DNA from: Cytobacillus luteolus
Lineage (GTDB): Bacteria > Bacillota > Bacilli > Bacillales > Bacillaceae_L
NCBI RefSeq assembly: GCF_017873715.1
Contig: NZ_JAGGKM010000001.1
Location: forward strand, 806,001 to 870,000
Direction of reading: 5' to 3'
Length of the DNA: 64,000 nucleotides
Below are positions 37,085-43,557 of the stretch, piece after piece. Each line of letters starts with the position of its first letter. Position 1 is the stretch's first letter. Below the pieces are notes generated by a model. That model was not told the DNA's origin. It did not search any database and saw only the letters and a program-made list of their open reading frames with translations. The position numbers and the translations under genes are program-made.

Positions 37085-37136
37085 GGGGCCTGACCCCCAG
37101 TGCGTTAAAGCTTTAACGCGCTGGGGGTCAGGCCCC
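37085..37136. repeat. Palindromic repeat, copy 13 (last in window)
   Basis: Full copy (AGTGCG facing CGCGCT) with the right flank TTTTGTCATATTTTG. It lies downstream of the minus-strand nitroreductase gene (192 bp gap) and upstream of the LVIVD gene. No further full copy was seen to the window end. Confidence 0.95.
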
Positions 37137-37254
37137 TTTTGTCATATTTTGTTGTCATTATGTTATTTTCGATATTTAGGCGTTCAAAAGTTCTAGGCTA
37201 TATTACATTGATTTAATAAGATTTATTGAATTATGACCAAAAGGAGAAGGTAGT

Positions 37255-37296
37255 ATGTCTCATATCGAAGTTAGAAAAGAGAGCCATGGTCTATAG
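37255..37296 (+). pseudogene. Possible truncated 5' end of a gene
   Basis: AAGGAGAAGG precedes ATG 37255, but the frame (MSHIEVRKESHGL) stops after 13 codons and runs into the 3' end of the opposing nitroreductase gene. The good ribosome binding site with a tiny frame suggests the start of a gene whose remainder was deleted. Confidence 0.3.
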
Positions 37297-37328
37297 AAGC
37301 AACCCCATTACGAGGTTACTTCTGTATA

Positions 37329-37952
37329 TCAGTGATAAGAAACAATTTTATCTAATGAAAAGCGGTGATGCTCATATCCTTCAGATTCTGCTATACCAAA
37401 TGGTACCATTGCAGCAAATTTTACATGTTCGGGTAGACCTAAAATTTCTTTTACCTTTTCTTGATCAAACCCAAGCATTGGTACACTCGAATAGCCATAT
37501 CCTTGTAAAGCAGTTAATAATATCCCAAGAGCAATATTGGCTTGTGTAAGGCCCCATTGCCCTCTTTCTTCAACACTCAGTCCATTAAAGAATGAGGAAA
37601 GATTGGCCACTTCTTCTTGTTTACGTTCTTCGGATAAACCTGGGTGTACGGTTTCTGGTAAGTTTGCGATAACGTCTTCCATATCACTAATCACAATAAC
37701 AACAGCAGGGGCAGATGTTACTTGTTGTTGACCGTAGGCTGCCTCTTTTAAGGACTCTTTTAACTCAGTATCGGTTACAATATGGAATCTCCACGGTTGC
37801 AAGTTCCAAGCACTAGGAGATAATCGAACAAGCTCAAATATTCGATCTATGTCTTCTTTTGGTATCGGTTTCTGAACAAATTTCCTAATACTGTGACGAG
37901 ATACAATTGCATCTTTAACAGATAAAACTTGACCAGTAGTCGCTGTCGCCAA
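37329..37952 (-). CDS. Nitroreductase family protein
   Basis: The ~208-residue FMN-dependent nitroreductase fold is shown by AIVSRHSIRKFVQKPI (FMN phosphate-binding Arg cluster), LVRLSPSAWNLQPWRF, NIALGILLTALQGYGYSSVPMLGF and PFGIAESE. Such enzymes reduce nitroaromatics, quinones or flavins with NAD(P)H. AAAGGAG is 9 bases before the TTG at 37952; the ATG immediately after the AAAGGAG is too close. An inverted repeat at 37973-37995 may be the operator of a redox-responsive repressor. The longer upstream frame is not supported. Confidence 0.87.
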   Translation of the reverse strand: MATATTGQVLSVKDAIVSRHSIRKFVQKPIPKEDIDRIFELVRLSPSAWNLQPWRFHIVTDTELKESLKEAAYGQQQVTSAPAVVIVISDMEDVIANLPETVHPGLSEERKQEEVANLSSFFNGLSVEERGQWGLTQANIALGILLTALQGYGYSSVPMLGFDQEKVKEILGLPEHVKFAAMVPFGIAESEGYEHHRFSLDKIVSYH

Positions 37953-37972
37953 AAGTAACATCTCCTTTAGAT

Positions 37973-37995
37973 TTACTAGTAGGAAACCTACGTAA
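37973..37995. promoter_or_regulatory. Operator-like inverted repeat upstream of the nitroreductase gene
   Basis: TTACTAGTAGG...CCTACGTAA is an imperfect dyad about 20 bp before the start codon. Its TTACTA/GTAA character resembles the HxlR-type (YodB/HypR) operators of quinone-responsive nitroreductases. This is a resemblance only. Confidence 0.4.
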
Positions 37996-38210
37996 TTAGT
38001 ATGTACATAAGCGAAGGATGAAACTAACGTTATTGATGGAACTTTTGGATGTAAAAGGGAGACCGACTGCCTCAAAATACAAAACATTCTTCATTTATTT
38101 ATCGACAAAGTACAAGGGAAAAAAGTACATAGGAATAAATATAGAATTTTAAAGAAAGATAGTAAACACAGACATGATTTTATAATTTTTCCAGGAGAGA
38201 TGGTTAGAGT

Positions 38211-38774
38211 ATGTTTAAACCACCATCACATATAAATAAAGCATTAAATGAACAATACGATGTGATTGATAAGGCTAACACCAAGGTTGCTGAATTATGG
38301 AAGGATGAAATTATATTTAGTTTTGGTTGGTGGGGCGCAACCATGTTAGTTATTGTGCCATGGATAGTATGGATCTTTTATCGAAAAAAGGATAGTACTC
38401 ACCGTCTATTATTAGGTGGGATATGGGCCATGTTTATAGCTACTTGGCTTGATTACATCGGGGTTGCAATGGGTCTTTGGCGATATAACGTAAAAACGAT
38501 GCCCGTTATACCTGATTTTATAGCATGGGACTTTTCCTTAATGCCAGTAACGATCATGTTTTTTATTCAAGTGAAGCCAACAATTAAACCAGTATATAAA
38601 GCTATATTTTTTTCTCTCTTAACATCTTTTGGAGCAGAGCCTTTTTTCAAATGGTTAGGTTTCTTTGATTATCCAAGTTGGCATTATATTGCCTCTTTTC
38701 CTTTTTATATCGCTATATACATGGTTGCAAGTAAGTTAGTTAATGGTAGTAAATTTAACTCTCTACATAGTTAG
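38211..38774 (+). CDS. CBO0543 family integral membrane protein
   Basis: The 187-residue protein has an N-terminal amphipathic segment followed by about five transmembrane helices. The sequence around LDYIGVAMGLWRYN, FIAWDFSLMPV and FFDYPSWHYIASFPFYIAIY matches what I know as the CBO0543 family, common in Bacillus and Clostridium and of unknown function. The start ATG 38211 follows a GGAGAGATGG segment. It is monocistronic and ends before a bidirectional terminator. Confidence 0.75.
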   Translation: MFKPPSHINKALNEQYDVIDKANTKVAELWKDEIIFSFGWWGATMLVIVPWIVWIFYRKKDSTHRLLLGGIWAMFIATWLDYIGVAMGLWRYNVKTMPVIPDFIAWDFSLMPVTIMFFIQVKPTIKPVYKAIFFSLLTSFGAEPFFKWLGFFDYPSWHYIASFPFYIAIYMVASKLVNGSKFNSLHS

Positions 38775-38841
38775 TTTGGCCAACTCGTTAGAATTATTCA
38801 AAACCTAGATCTCCTGAATACAAATGAGTAACACCTATATT

Positions 38842-38875
38842 TAGAGACGATTACGTTCAAAGTGATCGTCTCTTT
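38842..38875. terminator. Bidirectional terminator between convergent genes
   Basis: AGAGACGAT...ATCGTCTCT with a 13-base loop, followed by TTTAT, lies between stops at 38774 and 38880. Confidence 0.8.
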
Positions 38876-38879
38876 ATAG

Positions 38880-39782
38880 TTAAGTTCTTGCAAGACCTCT
38901 TTCAAAGGCGGCAAGATGATTCAAAGAGGCATTGCGTAGTTGAGTAAAAACGGTCCGGATATCATTAGGAATCGTAAGTGATAGAAACCTTTCGTACATA
39001 GATATATTATCTATTTCCCCCTGAACGCCAGCAGCGTATGCTGCCTTAATACTTTCTGGAGTTGTAACGAATGCCTGTGAATTATCTTCTGGTAAAGGTA
39101 TCTGATACCGTTCAAAAAGTGGTAATAAAGCATTGATATGTCTCATTTCAGCTTCTTTTATTTGTGCAAATGTACGTATATATCCAAAATTCCCTAGAAT
39201 ATTATGATATCTTGCTTGAGCTAGGTATTCGTCTTGAAGGGCATACGTCAACATTTGAGGTATCGTTAATGTTGAGGCACTTAATGCCCCTTCAGCACCG
39301 TAATTGTTAATTTGCCGATTAATATGTGTTACCCTTGGATTCGTAGAAAAAGACAAAAACCATATAGCGTGATTATGTTCGTCTGCAGCTGCACGTCGAA
39401 ACCTCTCTTTAATGATTGAATCGTTTGCTTTATCTGCTATATCTAAATAAAAATCAACAGCTTCTTGTTCGTCTTTAAAAGCAAATTCTATTCCTGCCCT
39501 ATAGGTATCTGGACATTCCTCAATGATCTGATAAGATGGTTTTTTTCCTGTTAAATTTGTATAAATTCTGCTGAATTCTTCGAGATGACGGACTTCATCT
39601 TCTTGTATCTCAAGAATTCTGTTCCTTTCATCCTTTGTAGGTGCCATCTTGGCTAACTTCTTATAACAATCAACAGCACTATACTCTGCATTAATTGCTT
39701 TCTGGATATCATCTATAAGTTGAATGTCATTTGGCATACGATAATAATCAAAATAACTCGGACCATAATAATTTGTATACAT
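38880..39782 (-). CDS. Ferritin-like di-iron domain protein, duplicated (300 aa)
   Basis: Two ferritin-like four-helix modules can be traced. The first (~25-145) has EYSAVDCYKKLA, EDEVRHLEEF, EQEAVDFYLDIA and ADEHNHAIWF. The second (~180-300) has QDEYLAQARYH, EAEMRHINALLPL, GEIDNISMYERF and NASLNHLAAFERGL. The Glu and ExxH pairs could bind two iron sites, though some second-module positions are replaced. The second half resembles DUF2202-type proteins. GGAGG precedes the ATG. A role in oxidative stress or iron handling is inferred. Confidence 0.78.
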   Translation of the reverse strand: MYTNYYGPSYFDYYRMPNDIQLIDDIQKAINAEYSAVDCYKKLAKMAPTKDERNRILEIQEDEVRHLEEFSRIYTNLTGKKPSYQIIEECPDTYRAGIEFAFKDEQEAVDFYLDIADKANDSIIKERFRRAAADEHNHAIWFLSFSTNPRVTHINRQINNYGAEGALSASTLTIPQMLTYALQDEYLAQARYHNILGNFGYIRTFAQIKEAEMRHINALLPLFERYQIPLPEDNSQAFVTTPESIKAAYAAGVQGEIDNISMYERFLSLTIPNDIRTVFTQLRNASLNHLAAFERGLART

Positions 39783-39912
39783 GTTTGTCCTCCTTGTATT
39801 TTAACGCTACTTATCTTATGTGTTATGGCTAGGTAGCTGTGCATGTTCGGGGTTGGTTGCTTTTTTATTTTAAGAAAAAGGAAAGTACGTTGAAAGAAAA
39901 GAAAGCCGATGA

Positions 39913-40032
39913 GAATGCTACGCACGTATTAATCAAACTCTCAATAAAAAATTTCTACCAAAGTTGTATGATGAAGATGGTAACCTCAAGTCTGAAGAGG
40001 AGATAGATAGATATTTTGAAATAAAAAGGTAA
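39913..40032 (+). pseudogene. Possible gene-end remnant at the island edge
   Basis: A 39-codon open frame without a start encodes FLPKLYDEDGNLKSEEEIDR and ends at TAA 40030. Its composition looks coding, but a stop closes the frame just upstream. It probably is the 3' end of a gene lost when the neighbouring island was acquired or remodelled. I do not recognise the family. Confidence 0.3.
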
Positions 40033-40151
40033 AAGATCGCTTTTTATTTTATGGTTGTTATTTTTAGTGAGATCTACTAGCACATTGCACGACAAAAGAT
40101 GACTGAATGTTGCATTACATGAATAATTTATCCTATAATATATATATAAAT

Positions 40152-40285
40152 AAAAAAGATCAGGTGCTACCAACACCCGATCAAAGCAACTATAGCCGCA
40201 TAGTGAGCGGCCACCAGTGTAAAAGTAAATTACAAAAAGAAGTAACTATCCAAACCTTGGTGAGGGGGACGGTTACTTCTTTTTG
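40152..40285. ncRNA. Remnant of a convergent type I toxin-antitoxin RNA locus
   Basis: Two convergent terminators face each other. On the minus strand, GATCGGGTG-loop-CACCTGATC is followed by TTTTTT (hairpin 40158-40182). On the plus strand, AAAAAGAAGTAAC...GTTACTTCTTTTT (40234-40284) ends a rightward RNA. A third hairpin, GCCGC...GCGGC (40195-40211), lies between. From memory this matches the 3' region of Bacillus prophage holin-like toxin genes whose last codons (KKK-stop) overlap the antisense RNA terminator. Here the minus-strand frame upstream of KKK has no recognisable toxin and no ATG, so the locus looks decayed. Confidence 0.55.
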
Positions 40286-40333
40286 TTTGCGACGAATATT
40301 CTAAGTAGGTATAACTTGCAGAGGATAAAACTC

Positions 40334-40362
40334 TTGATTTGGAACGATCGTTCGCTTATAAT
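40334..40362 (+). promoter_or_regulatory. Promoter of the methyltransferase gene with a GATC palindrome in the spacer
   Basis: TTGATT, a 17-bp spacer and TATAAT. The spacer contains the perfect 12-bp palindrome GAACGATCGTTC (40342-40353), centred on GATC. It lies ~130 bp upstream of the C5-methyltransferase gene. Confidence 0.7.
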
Positions 40363-40494
40363 TTTAGTAATCAATATGAACATATTTATATAAATTTATG
40401 TTAAAATAAATACCTTAATAATAATTATATTGTCTTATATAGATGTTGATAGAATAAAGCAGTTGTAGTAACTTCCGAAAGGTGGATAGTTAGT

Positions 40495-41793
40495 ATGTTA
40501 AAAGTAGTAGAATTATTTGCCGGTGTCGGAGGGTTTCGCTTAGGTTTAGAAGGTCTAAACTCAACCAAAGATTATGAAGTTGTTTGGGCAAATCAATGGG
40601 AACCTTCTACGAAAGTGCAGCATGCCTTTGATTGTTATACTCAAAAGTTTGGAGAGAAAGAAATCCACGTCAATGATGATATTTCAAAGGTTTGGGAGGA
40701 TATACCCCATCACGATTTATTGGTTGGTGGCTTTCCTTGTCAGGATTATTCTGTTGCTCGGACTTTATCTGGAGAAGCTGGTATTCAGGGGAAAAAAGGT
40801 GTTCTTTTCTGGGAAATTATGAAAATTGTGGAGTCTAAAACTCCTCGTTATGTGCTTCTCGAAAATGTAGATCGTTTGTTAAAATCTCCTTCTAAACAGC
40901 GTGGTCGAGATTTTTCTATTATGCTTACAAGTTTTAGAGATGCAGGCTATTCTGTTGAATGGAGAGTTATTAATGCAGCGGAATATGGGTTTGCACAACG
41001 TAGAAGAAGAGTTTTTATTTTTGCGTATCGAAATGATACAGTGTTTGCAAGGGAGCAGCGTTCCCTTTCTCCTGAAGGAATTCTTCAATCCGAGGGGTTC
41101 TTTGCTCCACAGTTTCCAGTGCATGTGGGCCCTCATATAAAACATAAAGATATTTATTCAGAATTGTTTTCTGATATCTTAGATGTTTCCAATCTTTTTA
41201 AAGAAACCTATCGCAATTCTGGTACTATGATAGATGGTAGAATATTCTCTAGAGAGTTAACACCATTGATTTTTGAACCAAAACCTTTAAGGGCTATTTT
41301 AGAAGAGGTCTTCGAGAAATATGGACCTGCTGATGAAAAGTATTATCTTGATAATCAAAAACGTAGAAAAAGTGGACGAACCGAATTGGAAGAAATGAAA
41401 TATTTAAAAGATGCAAAAAAAGTTAAGAGAGTTTCAAAGTTGACTGAGCATGAATATTATTACTCTGAAGGTAGCATGGCGTTTCCAGATCATCTTGATA
41501 AACCTGGTAGAACGATGTTAACGTCAGAAGCAACATGTAATCGAAGCTCCCATGTAATAGAGGATTTATACTCTGGAAGAATTCGTTATTTGACTCCGGA
41601 AGAATGTGAATTACTAAATGGTTTTCCAGATGGTTGGACGAATACAGGAATGCCCGAAAGAACTAGATATTTCTGTATGGGTAATGCTCTTGTAGTAGGT
41701 TTAATTAAAAAAATGGGCAAAAGAATTAGAGAAATAGAAGAAAACGACAAAAAGGTAATCAAGGAATCACCGTTACAGTTACAATTATTTTAA
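40495..41793 (+). CDS. C5-cytosine-specific DNA methyltransferase (M.Sau3AI-like)
   Basis: The ordered m5C methyltransferase motifs are present: I VVELFAGVGGFRLGLE, IV GGFPCQDYSVAR (catalytic Cys in PCQ), VI YVLLENVDRLL, VIII YGFAQRRRRVFIFAYR, IX-X LTPEECELLNGFPDGW and YFCMGNALVVGLI. The variable target-recognition region spans ~200-330. The 432-residue length and the Sau3AI-like gene downstream suggest GATC as target with methylation of the C; this is inferred. The gene has its own promoter and terminator, so it can be expressed before its partners. AAGGTGG precedes the ATG. Confidence 0.92.
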   Translation: MLKVVELFAGVGGFRLGLEGLNSTKDYEVVWANQWEPSTKVQHAFDCYTQKFGEKEIHVNDDISKVWEDIPHHDLLVGGFPCQDYSVARTLSGEAGIQGKKGVLFWEIMKIVESKTPRYVLLENVDRLLKSPSKQRGRDFSIMLTSFRDAGYSVEWRVINAAEYGFAQRRRRVFIFAYRNDTVFAREQRSLSPEGILQSEGFFAPQFPVHVGPHIKHKDIYSELFSDILDVSNLFKETYRNSGTMIDGRIFSRELTPLIFEPKPLRAILEEVFEKYGPADEKYYLDNQKRRKSGRTELEEMKYLKDAKKVKRVSKLTEHEYYYSEGSMAFPDHLDKPGRTMLTSEATCNRSSHVIEDLYSGRIRYLTPEECELLNGFPDGWTNTGMPERTRYFCMGNALVVGLIKKMGKRIREIEENDKKVIKESPLQLQLF

Positions 41794-41834
41794 AAAATCG
41801 AGTGTCTGTTGTTAAATAGACACTCGATTTTTTT
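41792..41834 (+). terminator. Strong terminator after the methyltransferase gene
   Basis: AAAAAATCGAGTGTCT / AGACACTCGATTTTTTT, a 16-bp stem starting at the stop codon, separates the methyltransferase from the downstream four-gene operon. Confidence 0.92.
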
Positions 41835-41907
41835 CTTTTATAACTTCTAAATAGATTTTTTAGTTAACGAACATTAAAATTATGATATGAATAACGAACA
41901 ATTCCTA

Positions 41908-41937
41908 TTGAAAAAGAAGAGTTAACTCTAAAATAAT
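41908..41937 (+). promoter_or_regulatory. Promoter of the four-gene island operon, spacer palindrome
   Basis: TTGAAA, an 18-bp spacer and AATAAT. The spacer contains the perfect palindrome AGAGTTAACTCT (41918-41929), a different sequence in the same position as the GATC palindrome of the methyltransferase promoter. Confidence 0.55.
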
Positions 41938-41994
41938 TGTTAAAATATGTTAAGATATATTTATTACTTATTAAATATGATAAAGGTGATTAAT

Positions 41995-43542
41995 TTGGCA
42001 TTTGATAAAAAAGCATTCCAGTCTAAAATATCTAATAAACTAGATGAGTTTACCGGACTTACATTTGATGAGATATCCTATAAAATTAATATTAATCCCA
42101 ATCTAATTTCAAACAAAGCATCAATTGTTACTCTTGTTAACAGGATGTTTGAGTACAAAAGTTTAGATAAACGAAAACTTGAAAATGAGGTTCTTCCCAA
42201 TAAATTATCCATTAAAACAATACGATTACAGCAAAATGGTAAACCTAAAGAATCAATGTCGTTTGAAAATGTAGATTTTCTAGAAATTATTAATGAAACA
42301 TGGATGGACAGTAAAATAAGGTTTAAATTTTTTGAAACAGTTTTTTTGTTTATAGTATTTCAATATAAAAAGGTAAGTGGTGGAAATGTTCTAATTTTTA
42401 AGGGAATAAAGTTGTGGCAAATGCCACAAGAAACTTTAGATACAGATGTTAAGAAGTTATGGGAAACGACAAAGGAAGTTGTTTCAAAAGGTGTAGAATT
42501 TAAAAAGCAAATTGTGGGCAAAAAAGTTACTATGAAAAATAATTTACCAGGAATGAAGGATAATAATGTAGCTCATATTCGACCAAAAGCTAATGATAGT
42601 AATGATAAAGTTGAATTGCCAGATGGTCAAATGATTACTAAGCAGGCATATTGGTTAAATAATTCCTATATTGAATTTGTCCTAAAGGATATTCCTAATG
42701 TTACTTGTAGGGTATTGAATAAAACTAAATACTATGCAAAATTCCCAAATAATGAAATTAATAGTATCAAGGCCAAGTTAACGATGGAAGTATACCCAGT
42801 AGAAGAATTCATTATTAAAGTCAAACAAGTAATTCCTAGTTTTAATGAGCTGGATGTTAATTACGATATGCTCTCAACAATTGACTATAAGCTTGATAAG
42901 AATTTTGTTATTTCTAAGCAACTGTCAAGTATTGACCAATATTTAGATTCATTGATTTTTAATTCCTCGTATTTTCAAATACCTAACAACACAGTATTTC
43001 AAACCCCTTATGTAAAACGTAAACTTGATAATTACGAGAATGACTATAAACTATTGAAGGTTGAAGATAATCTTTATATAACTAATACCAGTCTTCTAAA
43101 TGGAGGAGTTACTAAAAAAGATTTAATTGACTATAAAAATAATGTAGAGAGGTTTGTAGAAGTTGGAAGGTTCTTTACTCTTCAAACTTTGGAAGAAAAA
43201 CATTTTAGACATTACTTAAAGAGGTATGGCTTTGAAGATAGATTCTACGAAAGTATATTAATGAGACCTGGAAGATTGAAGTTTTTAAGAATGGATGGCC
43301 GATTGGTTTTTGTTAAATCTAAACAAGAAATAACAACTAATGATTTTATTGGATATATATTTCAAAACAGTGAATCCCTTACGGTTGATGAATTGATTGG
43401 GAGATCTCTCTCAATGTGTAATCTAGAAATTGATTATGATTATGCTATCAGATTAATGAAAAACACAACATATTTTTACTCTGAGGATCTTCTTAAGCTA
43501 TATGAGGACAAGGAAATTTATTATAACGAACTATATAAATAG
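41995..43542 (+). CDS. Sau3AI/MutH-like protein with degenerate nuclease motif and novel C-terminal domain (515 aa)
   Basis: Residues ~1-230 match conserved blocks of the Sau3AI family (MutH fold): SIKTIRL (~72), PKESMSF (~84-90), FKGIKLWQMP (~135-144), HIRPKA (~194) and KQAYWLNNSYI (~216-226). The metal-binding motif expected as D-x6-ExK reads E-x6-SxK, so catalysis may be lost. It resembles the C-terminal, non-catalytic half of Sau3AI more than the catalytic half. Residues ~300-515 form a domain shared with the next gene product (GVTKKDLIDYK versus GVTVNDILDYK; YSEDLLKLYEDKE versus YSEELYKFYIDKE). The start is TTG 41995 behind AAAGGTGAT. It is the first gene of a tight four-gene operon. GATC binding is inferred. 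Confidence 0.75.
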   Translation: MAFDKKAFQSKISNKLDEFTGLTFDEISYKININPNLISNKASIVTLVNRMFEYKSLDKRKLENEVLPNKLSIKTIRLQQNGKPKESMSFENVDFLEIINETWMDSKIRFKFFETVFLFIVFQYKKVSGGNVLIFKGIKLWQMPQETLDTDVKKLWETTKEVVSKGVEFKKQIVGKKVTMKNNLPGMKDNNVAHIRPKANDSNDKVELPDGQMITKQAYWLNNSYIEFVLKDIPNVTCRVLNKTKYYAKFPNNEINSIKAKLTMEVYPVEEFIIKVKQVIPSFNELDVNYDMLSTIDYKLDKNFVISKQLSSIDQYLDSLIFNSSYFQIPNNTVFQTPYVKRKLDNYENDYKLLKVEDNLYITNTSLLNGGVTKKDLIDYKNNVERFVEVGRFFTLQTLEEKHFRHYLKRYGFEDRFYESILMRPGRLKFLRMDGRLVFVKSKQEITTNDFIGYIFQNSESLTVDELIGRSLSMCNLEIDYDYAIRLMKNTTYFYSEDLLKLYEDKEIYYNELYK

Positions 43543-43557
43543 TGGAATAGGTGAAAA

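Noticed and set aside
37226-37549. Plus-strand 107-aa frame opposite the nitroreductase gene
   Set aside because: Antisense to a clear nitroreductase; its peptide resembles no protein. Only the short ATG frame at 37255 was kept, with low confidence.
39955-40176. 73-aa minus-strand frame at the island edge
   Set aside because: No ribosome binding site or recognisable sequence; overlaps the RNA terminator region.
40495-41793. Island as a DISARM or BREX system
   Set aside because: There is a C5 methyltransferase and helicases, but no drmA/drmB, pglZ or brxC-like gene; protein order and domains differ.
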